NCBI GenBank assembly: GCA_030690705.1
Contig: JAUYGE010000280.1
Location: 1 to 8,157 of the forward strand
Length of the DNA stretch: 8,157 nt
Reading direction: 5' to 3'
Source: Dehalococcoidia bacterium
Lineage (GTDB): Bacteria; Chloroflexota; Dehalococcoidia; JAENJB01
This document shows, piece by piece, positions 1 through 5,616 of this stretch. How positions within the stretch are numbered: the first letter of the stretch is position 1; each line of letters starts with the position of its first letter. The position numbers and the translations under genes are program-made. The notes below the pieces were generated by a model, which worked only from the letters and a program-made list of their open reading frames with translations, had not been told where the DNA came from and made no database searches.

Positions 1-44
1 CAGTTATTATCCCACAGAAGGGACAGTCCAAAGCGGTGCCCCCC

Positions 45-1178
45 CTAAAGGCCCAGCCCCTGGGCCACCATCTCACGGTGGAAATCGCCGTCGCCGAAGA
101 TGGTCTCCCCAGTCTTGGCCCGCGCATAGTACAGGTACAGATCATGGTCTTTGGTGAAGCCGATGGCGCCATGAATCTGATGGGACAGCGCGGTAAGCCG
201 CCGGTAGGCCTCACCGACCCAGGCCTTGGCCGCTGAGACCTCCATGGTGGCCGGCATGCCTTCGCTCAGCGCCCACGCTGCCTTGTAAGCCACGAAGCGG
301 CAACCATCCACGTCAATGGCCATGTTGGCGCAATAGTGCTGGATCGCCTGGAAACTTCCGATGGGCCGGCCGAACTGTACCCTGTCCTTGGCGTACTGCA
401 CCGTCATCTCCAAGACCTGCTGTGCCCCACCGACCATCTCCACGCTCTTGGCGGCCGCACTCCTGCTAAGAATCCTCTTCACTCCCGCCCAGCCCTTATT
501 GAGTTCGCCCAACAGATTGCCCCGGGGCACCCGGACTCCCTTGAAGGCTACTTCGTACTGCTTGTCGCCGGCCATGGTCTCGAGGGGCAGGCAGCTCAGC
601 CCCGGGCTATGGGCATCCACCAAAAAGAGGCTCAAGCCCTCTTCCGGCCTGGCCGAATCGGCAGTGCGGGCCACGCAGATAATGTAGTCCGCTACCCCGG
701 CATCGGTGACGAACAGCTTGGTGCCTTCAAGGACGAAGTTGTCGCCGTCGGCGCGGGCCCGACACTCGATGGACGAGGCGCCGTAGCTGCCGCTCGGCTC
801 GGTGAGAGCCAGGGTGAGGAGCAGTTTTCCCTGTGCTATCTGGGGAAGCAGGGATTTCTTCTGCTCCTCGCTCCCCAAGTCGAGGATGGTCAACCCACCG
901 AGGACCACCGTGGAGAAGAAGGGACCCGGCAGACAGGCCCGGCCCATTTCCTCGAGCAGCACTGACAGGTCCAGGAAACTGCCGCCTCCACCGCCGAACT
1001 TCTCCGGGAAAGGCAGGCCCGTCCAGCCCAGCTCAGCCATCTTGCGCCAGAGCTCCGGCGGATGGCCCTTCTCGTCCACCTCCATCTCACGGACCAGCTT
1101 CTTCGGGCACTCATTGGCCAGGAAATCCTTCGCCATCTTGCGCAGCATTTCCTGCTCTTCTGTTAGGTCGAAGTTCAT
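45..1178 (-). CDS. Acyl-CoA dehydrogenase family protein, probable non-catalytic (beta) subunit
   Basis: This 377-residue protein has the full acyl-CoA dehydrogenase fold: an N-terminal helical domain (starting MNFDLTEEQE), a middle beta domain with LALTEPSGSYGAS near 122-135, and a C-terminal helical domain. It keeps the FAD-contacting DRVQFGRPI segment (265-273) and QIHGAIG (334-340). Both known positions for the catalytic glutamate are lost. The C-terminal site, usually EGT, reads IFGDGDF (360-366), and the helix site used by isovaleryl-CoA dehydrogenase falls in a run of alanines (about 241-243). The start ATG has an ideal ribosome site (ACGGAGGTAACC before ATG). It is the last visible gene of a leftward operon, 108 bases behind the other dehydrogenase. 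Known alpha2beta2 enzymes (mycobacterial FadE26-FadE27) pair one catalytic and one non-catalytic subunit that share FAD, so I infer that this is the partner of the 1287-2459 product. Its substrate cannot be read from sequence. Bases 1-44, beyond its stop, show nothing recognisable. Confidence 0.93.
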   Translation of the reverse strand: MNFDLTEEQEMLRKMAKDFLANECPKKLVREMEVDEKGHPPELWRKMAELGWTGLPFPEKFGGGGGSFLDLSVLLEEMGRACLPGPFFSTVVLGGLTILDLGSEEQKKSLLPQIAQGKLLLTLALTEPSGSYGASSIECRARADGDNFVLEGTKLFVTDAGVADYIICVARTADSARPEEGLSLFLVDAHSPGLSCLPLETMAGDKQYEVAFKGVRVPRGNLLGELNKGWAGVKRILSRSAAAKSVEMVGGAQQVLEMTVQYAKDRVQFGRPIGSFQAIQHYCANMAIDVDGCRFVAYKAAWALSEGMPATMEVSAAKAWVGEAYRRLTALSHQIHGAIGFTKDHDLYLYYARAKTGETIFGDGDFHREMVAQGLGL

Positions 1179-1200
1179 GGTTACCTCCGTTCACAGTATC

Positions 1201-1284
1201 TGTCATTCTGAGCGAAGCGAAGAATCCGCCCCGGGACTACGGATTCTTCGGCCTCCGCCTGCGGCAGATGGCCTCAGAATGACA
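1201..1284. repeat. Two-part palindromic repeat (REP/MITE-like) between the two dehydrogenase genes
   Basis: The outer arms TGTCATTCTGAG (1201-1212) and CTCAGAATGACA (1273-1284) are exact 12-base inverted repeats. The inner arms CGAAGAATCCG (1218-1228) and CGGATTCTTCG (1240-1250) are exact 11-base inverted repeats around an 11-base loop. The right arm carries 22 extra bases (1251-1272), which include a small hairpin, CCGC-CT-GCGG. The element ends two bases before the stop codon of the upstream minus-strand gene. It has the same plan as the repeat at 8053-8131, with shared ends (GTCATT/AATGAC) and related AATCCG cores. It could fold in the mRNA between the two coding regions and alter their relative expression or stability. 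It carries no coding sequence, so if mobile it would depend on a transposase supplied elsewhere. Confidence 0.88.
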
Positions 1285-1286
1285 TC

Positions 1287-2459
1287 CTATTCACTCGGCA
1301 GCCCAAGGCCCCTGAGGGCTACGATGTTCTTCAATATCTCGGAGGTGCCCCCCTGGATGGTATAGCCCGGCGAAAAGAGATAGCTGCTGGTAGCGTAGCC
1401 GGAGAACGGTACACGCCGGGAGGAGGCCAACAGGGTGCCGTAGTGGCCGAGAATCTGCGTTGCCTCGCACGCCAGTTTCTGCTCAAAATGCGTGCAAAAG
1501 GTCTTGGCCAGCGCCGCCTCGAAGTTGGGCGCCTTGCCCTGACTGAGTACGCACGCTACGCGGTAGATGAGGAGCCTCCCTACCTCGAACTCGATAGCCA
1601 GTTGGGCCAGGCGGTGGCGGATTATGGGATCCTGGGAAAGCGGCCGTCCATCCCGCCTGGTCTGCCGCGCATACTCGAAGAGGGACTGAAACAGGGCGTA
1701 GTTGCTCATCAGACGCTCGATGCCGCTGCGCTCGAAGTCCAGCTGGGAGGCAATCTGGTACCATCCCCGGTTCTTCTGGCCGACCAGGTACTTCTTCGGC
1801 AGACGGACGTTGTCGAAAAAGACCTCGTTGAAGTGCTTGTGTCCGGTCAAATCGACGATGGGATTGATGGTAATCCCGGGCAGGTCCATAGGCACGATTA
1901 GCTCGCTTATGCCTTTGTGCTTGGGTGCGTCGGGGTCGGTCCGGGCCACGAGGTACAGGTGGGTGAAAGCGTGAGCGCCGCTGGTCCAGACCTTCTGCCC
2001 GTTCAGAACATAACAGTCGTCCTGCTCCTGAGCGCGACACTGCAAAGAGGCCAGGTCAGAACCTGCCCCGGGCTCACTCATGCCGATGCCGAAGAAGATC
2101 TCGGCCCGGATTATCCGGGGCAGCAACTCCGCCTTTTGCTCCGGGGTCCCGTAGGCGAGGATGGCCGTCCCCATCTGCCGGTCGCTGAACCAGTGCGATG
2201 CGACCGGCGCTCCGTAGCGGAGAAGCTCCTCCGTCAATACCAGACGGTCGATATAGGTCTTGCCCTGCCCCCCGTACTCCTTGGGCCAGACCAGACCGAT
2301 CCAGCCCTTGGCAGCTATCTTCCGCGAGAACTCGGGGGAATGACCGATTATCCAGGCATCGCAACCTGGCGCAAAAGAGCCAAGCTTTATCTCCCCCTCC
2401 AGAAAACGGCGGACCTCCGCGCGGAAAGCTTCTTGCTCGGGCGTGAAGGCAAAGTCCAT
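1287..2459 (-). CDS. Acyl-CoA dehydrogenase family protein, probable catalytic (alpha) subunit
   Basis: This 390-residue flavoprotein oxidises an acyl-CoA thioester at the alpha-beta bond. It shows MDFAFTPEQEAFRAEV at the N terminus, the acyl-CoA dehydrogenase signature GIGMSEPGAGSD (124-135), the flavin-side segment QKVWTSGAHAF (155-165), and a C-terminal GGTSEI (370-375). The usual C-terminal catalytic Glu (as in medium-chain enzymes) is Gly here. A Glu lies instead in LDFERSG (E243), the place used by isovaleryl-CoA and long-chain enzymes and close in number to the catalytic Glu reported for mycobacterial FadE26. The normal RxQFG segment that contacts the neighbouring FAD has become TRRDGRPL (267-274), although the downstream partner keeps it. 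The ATG has AAAGGAG six bases ahead. The gene lies 54 bases after the small Lrp/AsnC-like gene. Substrate is unknown; steroid side chains or branched acids are possible only by analogy. Confidence 0.95.
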   Translation of the reverse strand: MDFAFTPEQEAFRAEVRRFLEGEIKLGSFAPGCDAWIIGHSPEFSRKIAAKGWIGLVWPKEYGGQGKTYIDRLVLTEELLRYGAPVASHWFSDRQMGTAILAYGTPEQKAELLPRIIRAEIFFGIGMSEPGAGSDLASLQCRAQEQDDCYVLNGQKVWTSGAHAFTHLYLVARTDPDAPKHKGISELIVPMDLPGITINPIVDLTGHKHFNEVFFDNVRLPKKYLVGQKNRGWYQIASQLDFERSGIERLMSNYALFQSLFEYARQTRRDGRPLSQDPIIRHRLAQLAIEFEVGRLLIYRVACVLSQGKAPNFEAALAKTFCTHFEQKLACEATQILGHYGTLLASSRRVPFSGYATSSYLFSPGYTIQGGTSEILKNIVALRGLGLPSE

Positions 2460-2513
2460 GGTTTTCTCCTTTCTAGAGGAGAGTGGTCGGCGTTGCCCCC
2501 GAGGCGATTGGGG

Positions 2514-2753
2514 TCAGGCCAGTTTCACGGTCAGACAGGTCACTGTTCGGGTGATACCAGGGACGGGATGGATCTTCCCGGCCACCATGTTGCCGATAGC
2601 GTTGAGGTCCGCCCCTTCCGCCACCACGATAAGGTCGTAGGGACCGGTCACCGGGTCAGCGGACTTTACCCCCGGCACTTTTTGAAGCGCGGCGAGGACC
2701 TCCTGGGTCTTGCCGACAGCGGTCTCGATGAGGATGAATGCCTTGGCTGCCAT
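2514..2753 (-). CDS. Stand-alone Lrp/AsnC ligand-binding (RAM) domain protein
   Basis: This 79-residue protein matches only the C-terminal effector-binding domain of Lrp/AsnC regulators, a beta-alpha-beta-beta-alpha-beta fold that usually binds amino acids and forms oligomers. Visible hallmarks are the first strand AFILIETAVGK (5-15), the PGVKSADPVTGPYDLIVV segment (27-44) with the conserved G-x-Y/F-D turn, and the closing strand PGITRTVTCLTVKLA (65-79). The helix-turn-helix DNA-binding half is absent. There is no upstream coding remnant: the ATG has a strong ribosome site (AAGGAGGTG, about eight bases away) and its own promoter. The gene is therefore a genuine short form, not a truncation. 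It is first in the leftward operon with the two acyl-CoA dehydrogenases. It may act as a small-molecule sensor or an accessory protein; its ligand and partner are unknown. Confidence 0.9.
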   Translation of the reverse strand: MAAKAFILIETAVGKTQEVLAALQKVPGVKSADPVTGPYDLIVVAEGADLNAIGNMVAGKIHPVPGITRTVTCLTVKLA

Positions 2754-2823
2754 GGGTCGACACCTCCTTCAACACGAGCTCATTAGCTGGCCACAGGAGA
2801 GAGAAGGATTTGAAGTAATCGGT

Positions 2824-2853
2824 ATTATAATTGGCTCTTCGAACCGTTGTCAA
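2824..2853 (-). promoter_or_regulatory. Sigma-70-type promoter for the leftward operon
   Basis: Read on the minus strand, a perfect -35 box TTGACA (2853-2848) is followed after 18 bases by a perfect -10 box TATAAT (2829-2824). The predicted start is near 2817, giving a leader of about 60 bases before the ATG at 2753. Both boxes match consensus exactly, so this should be a strong promoter unless repressed. Confidence 0.8.
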
Positions 2854-2873
2854 TTCTATCTCCAGTTTGACAA
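2847..2873. promoter_or_regulatory. Inverted repeat spanning both -35 boxes, candidate shared operator
   Basis: TTGTCAA (2847-2853) and TTGACAA (2867-2873) are exact inverted repeats separated by 13 bases. Each half contains the -35 box of one of the two divergent promoters. A dimeric regulator bound here, such as the adjacent Rrf2 protein, could control both operons together. The symmetry may also arise simply because two consensus -35 boxes face away from each other, so an operator role is only a hypothesis. Confidence 0.4.
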
Positions 2874-2895
2874 ATTCAGCTTTCGTGATTAGAAT
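2867..2895 (+). promoter_or_regulatory. Sigma-70-type promoter for the rightward sulfur operon
   Basis: A perfect -35 box TTGACA (2867-2872) is followed by a 17-base spacer and the -10 box TAGAAT (2890-2895), one mismatch from consensus. The predicted transcription start is near 2902, leaving a leader of roughly 50-60 bases before the regulator gene. No further promoter or terminator stands out down to 7250, so all eight rightward genes may share this transcript. Confidence 0.78.
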
Positions 2896-2903
2896 ATCAT
2901 GGT

Positions 2904-2919
2904 TAAGTTGATAAACTTA
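2904..2919. promoter_or_regulatory. Small palindrome just downstream of the rightward promoter, candidate operator
   Basis: TAAGTT (2904-2909), spacer GATA, AACTTA (2914-2919) forms a perfect 6-base inverted repeat in an AT-rich stretch. It sits immediately after the predicted transcription start of the rightward operon. A bound protein here would block initiation, which fits autoregulation by the Rrf2 protein encoded next. The assignment rests on position and symmetry alone; it was not matched to a known Rrf2 motif. Confidence 0.4.
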
Positions 2920-2936
2920 GTAGATTTAGCTGTCGC

Positions 2937-2951
2937 AAGGAGAAGGACATC
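2937..2951 (+). promoter_or_regulatory. Ribosome binding site aimed at a non-canonical ATC codon of the Rrf2 gene
   Basis: AAGGAG (2937-2942) lies exactly six bases before an in-frame ATC (2949-2951), the spacing expected for a start. The first standard start, ATG at 2961, is 18 bases from this site and has only a weak AGGG closer by. The codons from ATC onward (ATC AGG GTA TCA ATG) restore the usual Rrf2 N-terminus pattern (M-R-V-S-x-K-x-D-Y-G). Confidence 0.55.
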
Positions 2952-2960
2952 AGGGTATCA

Positions 2961-3386
2961 ATGAAGGTGGACTATGGCATCAGGGCCATGATCTATCTGG
3001 CACAAAACCACGGGCGCGGCGCCTGCCTCACGACCGATATTGCGGCCGACCAGTCGATTCCGCTACCTTTCTTGAAGCAGTTGCTGACCGACCTTCGCCA
3101 GGCTGGCCTGGTTCAGAGCCGGCGCGGCCGGCATGGGGGACACATGCTGGCGATGCCGCCAGCTAGGGTTCAGATGTACGACGTGGTGGCAGCCCTGGAA
3201 GGCCTGCCCTCCCTCTTGGACTGTCTCGCTGACCCCAGGGAATGTTCCCTTGGTATCTCCTGCTCCCAGCGTCTGCTGTGGAGGAAGATTGGCGCCGTCA
3301 TCGAAGAGAACCTGAGGAACATCACCCTGGCCGATCTGGCCGAAGAAAAGCGATGCCTCTCGGAGAAGGGGACCTACTTCATCTAG
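2961..3386 (+). CDS. Rrf2-family transcriptional regulator with Fe-S-type cysteine triad
   Basis: This protein is 141 residues from the first ATG. It has the Rrf2 winged-helix DNA-binding domain: DYGIRAMIYLA (4-14), a recognition-helix segment PLPFLKQLLTDLRQAGLV (34-51) and the wing SRRGRHGGHML (53-63). Three cysteines follow, C88, C95 and C101, placed as in IscR and NsrR, where they hold an Fe-S cluster; CymR-type sulfur regulators lack them. The family controls Fe-S assembly, redox or cysteine metabolism. Here it leads the sulfur operon, 25 bases before the cysteine synthase gene, so I infer that it represses or adjusts this operon and perhaps the divergent one. Homology suggests that translation truly begins four codons earlier at an ATC (2949), which has the better ribosome site. 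The ATG at 2961 is given because no standard start exists upstream before the in-frame stop at 2904. Confidence 0.93.
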   Translation: MKVDYGIRAMIYLAQNHGRGACLTTDIAADQSIPLPFLKQLLTDLRQAGLVQSRRGRHGGHMLAMPPARVQMYDVVAALEGLPSLLDCLADPRECSLGISCSQRLLWRKIGAVIEENLRNITLADLAEEKRCLSEKGTYFI

Positions 3387-3411
3387 AGGCGCCGGGCCTC
3401 GGGGGGATATC

Positions 3412-4371
3412 ATGAAAGGGATTGTGAACAGCGTCCTTGAGCTTATCGGTTCTACGCCGCTGGTGCGGCTCAACCGCATGCCCGTCCGGGAATCAGCGAC
3501 TATTCTGGCCAAGCTGGAGAGCCTCAACCCCGGAGGCAGCATCAAGGACCGCATTGCGCTGGCCATGATCGAAGACGGCGAAGCCAGGGGCTTGCTGAAG
3601 CCGGGAGATACCATCGTGGAACCAACCAGTGGCAACACCGGCATCGGCCTGGCCCTGGTGGCCGCTGTCAAAGGCTACAAAGTCACCATCGCCCTCCCGT
3701 CAAATGCCAGCGAGGGGCACATCCGCCAGCTTACTCTCCTGGGCGCCAGGGTGGAGCTAACGCCGGCCGATGAGGGCATGGCCGGGGCCGTCGCCCTCGC
3801 TTGCCGGCTGGTGGAGAAGAACCCTTGCTATTTCATGCCCCAGCAGTTCAACAATCCGGCTAATCCTGCCGTCCACCGCCGGACTACGGCCCGCGAGATT
3901 GTTCAAGCCACCGAGGGGAACCTTCATGCCTTCGTGGCCGCTATCGGCACAGGAGGCACCATAACCGGTGTTGGTGAAGTGCTGAAGAAGGAGGTTCCCG
4001 GCATAGCTGTCATCGGCGTCGAGCCAGCCCGCTCACCGTTGCTTAGTCAGGGAAAGTCCGGCCAGCATGGCATCTCCGGCATCGGCGCCAACTTTATTCC
4101 CGACGTTCTCAACCGCGGCGTTATTGACGAGATAATCACGGTCACCGATGAGGATGCCTACGAGACCGCCACTCATTTGGCGGAGCAGGAAGGCATCCTG
4201 GCCGGCCTGTCCTCGGGCGCCAACGTCTTTGCCGCCCTGGAGATCGGCCGGAGACTGGGGACGGGGAAGGTAGTTGTAACTATCTTGCCTGATGGCGTGG
4301 AACGGTATCTCAGCCTCCTGCTCGGCGAGGTAGGCGTCGCCGAGGTGAGCCAGAGGAGCGCCGCTAGATGA
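3412..4371 (+). CDS. cysK: Cysteine synthase, CysK-like PLP enzyme
   Basis: This 319-residue fold-type II PLP enzyme replaces the activated hydroxyl of serine with sulfur to form cysteine. It shows the PLP-lysine motif NPGGSIKDR (K45), the substrate loop PTSGNTG (71-77), QQFNNPANP (144-152), the phosphate-binding loop GTGGT (179-183), GISGIGANFIPDVL (220-233), SSGA (267-270) and PDGVERYLS (293-301). The QQFNNPANP and GIGANFIPD segments resemble O-acetylserine-type CysK. The region around the phosphate-recognising Arg of mycobacterial CysM is not CysM-like, so O-acetylserine is the likelier acceptor. The usual S-x-ERR/K after the PETMS-like loop is replaced by SEGHIRQ (100-106). Its neighbours encode a carrier, an E1-like enzyme and a JAMM peptidase, which suggests that it takes sulfur from a protein thiocarboxylate rather than, or as well as, free sulfide. 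The start ATG follows a G-rich site (GGGGGGATATC). Confidence 0.95.
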   Translation: MKGIVNSVLELIGSTPLVRLNRMPVRESATILAKLESLNPGGSIKDRIALAMIEDGEARGLLKPGDTIVEPTSGNTGIGLALVAAVKGYKVTIALPSNASEGHIRQLTLLGARVELTPADEGMAGAVALACRLVEKNPCYFMPQQFNNPANPAVHRRTTAREIVQATEGNLHAFVAAIGTGGTITGVGEVLKKEVPGIAVIGVEPARSPLLSQGKSGQHGISGIGANFIPDVLNRGVIDEIITVTDEDAYETATHLAEQEGILAGLSSGANVFAALEIGRRLGTGKVVVTILPDGVERYLSLLLGEVGVAEVSQRSAAR

Positions 4372-4405
4372 GAGTCCTTTTTGTGACGGAAGAAAGGAGA
4401 CCTGC

Positions 4406-5374
4406 ATGACTACGGCACCAAAACCGGCGGATGCTCAGGCGCTGAAGGCCGGGGGAATCATACGCCAGGTGGAAAAAGATAATTTTGTTGTCCGCCTGCG
4501 AGTCCCGGGAGGCAACATCCAGACCGACAAGATGATTAAGGCCGCCGAGCTGGCCAGCAAGTACGGGCGCGGCTACTGCCATTTCACCTTCCAGCAGTCC
4601 ATAGAGATACCCTATGTGGAGGTCTCCCGGCTGGATGATCTGAAAGCCGAGATGGATAAGGCCGGGCTCCGGTTGGCCAACTGCGGCCCCCGGGTGCGCG
4701 CGGTCACCGCTTGCCAGGGATGTCGTATCAACCCCTACGGGCTGGTGGACTCTCCCGCTCTCGCTGCTGAAGCCGACGAACGATATTTCGGCATCGGCAC
4801 ACCGGCCAAGTTCAAAGTCTCTTACTCGGGATGCCCCATCGCCTGCGCCAACCCGCAGGAGAACGACATCGGCTTCCACGGTATGGTGGACCCGCAGCTC
4901 ATCCCCGAGCTCTGCAACGGCTGCACCCTGTGCGTCCGCCTCTGCAAGTCCAGGGCTGGGGAGGCCCTCACCATGAACGAGCAGACCAACCTGCCGGAGA
5001 AGGACCCATCCATGTGCATCTTCTGTGGGGAGTGCATCTACTGCTGTCCCACTCTGGCCATGAAACCAAGGAGAACAGGACACGCTGTATTTGTAGGCGG
5101 GAAACATGGCCGCTTTCCCCGCTGGGGCAACCGCATCGCCGATTTCGTGAGCGATGCCGAGACTTTCGAGCTCATTGAGAAGGTGTCCACCTGGTATCAG
5201 AAAAACGGCAAGCGTGGGGAAAGGCTGGGCGTGGCCATAGACCGGTTGGGACTGGACAGATTCAAGGCCGAGGTGCTCGGCGACCGCTTCAAGACAGCGA
5301 TTGAATGGGACATCTACGGCTCCCGGCCGGCTGGCGTTCGCTACCAGACGCTCCACACCTGGGACCCTGACTAG
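4406..5374 (+). CDS. Siroheme sulfite (nitrite) reductase-like protein with inserted ferredoxin domain
   Basis: This 322-residue single-module reductase probably makes sulfide from sulfite by six-electron reduction. The N-terminal ferredoxin-like half (about 15-90) includes GRGYCHFTFQQSIEIP (54-69). The siroheme/4Fe-4S half has C103 and C106 (ACQGCRINPYG) and C143 and C147 (GCPIACANP). The first pair is spaced C-x2-C, where the family norm is C-x5-C. K135 and K137 (AKFK) and R98 align by eye with substrate-binding residues of E. coli CysI, but its fourth one, an Arg in TTRQ, is Gln here (Q63). A two-cluster ferredoxin domain is inserted, with C170/C173/C176/C180 and C204/C207/C210/C214. It resembles AsrC and small Dsr-like proteins. 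AAAGGAG sits six bases before the ATG. Genomic context favours sulfite over nitrite. No separate electron-donor subunit is encoded nearby. Confidence 0.9.
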   Translation: MTTAPKPADAQALKAGGIIRQVEKDNFVVRLRVPGGNIQTDKMIKAAELASKYGRGYCHFTFQQSIEIPYVEVSRLDDLKAEMDKAGLRLANCGPRVRAVTACQGCRINPYGLVDSPALAAEADERYFGIGTPAKFKVSYSGCPIACANPQENDIGFHGMVDPQLIPELCNGCTLCVRLCKSRAGEALTMNEQTNLPEKDPSMCIFCGECIYCCPTLAMKPRRTGHAVFVGGKHGRFPRWGNRIADFVSDAETFELIEKVSTWYQKNGKRGERLGVAIDRLGLDRFKAEVLGDRFKTAIEWDIYGSRPAGVRYQTLHTWDPD

Positions 5375-5385
5375 AGAGGAACAGA

Positions 5386-5616
5386 ATGAAGAAGTTCATG
5401 GACCTGCGAGGCACATGCTGCCCGTACAACTGGGTGAAGGTCAAGCTGGAGCTGGAGGAGGTGGACAACGGGGATCAGCTGGAGGTGCTGCTGGACGATG
5501 GCGAGCCTATCAGGAATGTGCCGCGCAGCGTGACCCAGGAGGGACATGCCCTGCTGAAGGTGACGCCCGAGGGGGAGCATTTCCGCCTTCTCATCGAGAA
5601 GAGAGGAGAGAAATAG
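5386..5616 (+). CDS. TusA-like sulfur-relay protein (CPYN variant)
   Basis: This 76-residue protein has the TusA/SirA-like two-layer fold. The N-terminal MDLRGTCCPYNWVKVKLELE (5-24) places an active-site cysteine (C12, preceded by C11) before Pro at the start of helix 1, followed by NGDQLEVLLDDGEPIRNVPR (28-47) and a closing strand FRLLIEKRG. True TusA carries CPxP; here the second Pro is Asn (CPYN), as in a subgroup of TusA-like proteins with CPLNFVK-type motifs. TusA proteins carry persulfide sulfur between enzymes. Placed 11 bases after the reductase and 2 bases before the E1-like gene, it may pass sulfur from the reductase to the adenylated carrier. That role is inferred from position. 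AGAGGA precedes the ATG at good distance. Confidence 0.9.
   Translation: MKKFMDLRGTCCPYNWVKVKLELEEVDNGDQLEVLLDDGEPIRNVPRSVTQEGHALLKVTPEGEHFRLLIEKRGEK

Noticed and set aside
1917..2786. Plus-strand open frame of 289 codons opposite the catalytic dehydrogenase and the small Lrp/AsnC-like gene
   Set aside because: It crosses two real minus-strand genes and the gap between them, and its translation is low-complexity GC-type sequence.
2899..2964. Possible 21-residue leader peptide overlapping the Rrf2 ATG (ATGA junction)
   Set aside because: Its ATG lies at or just before the predicted transcription start, with no ribosome site, so translation is unlikely. The stretch is better explained as promoter and operator.
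3063..3671. Minus-strand open frame of 202 codons across the Rrf2 and cysteine synthase genes
   Set aside because: It is the shadow of two well-supported genes, has no family resemblance, and spans their junction.
4364..5356. Long open frame (330 codons) on the minus strand across the reductase gene
   Set aside because: It lies entirely opposite a gene with clear siroheme and ferredoxin motifs, its translation has no recognisable domain, and no ribosome site precedes it. High GC content makes such antisense frames common.
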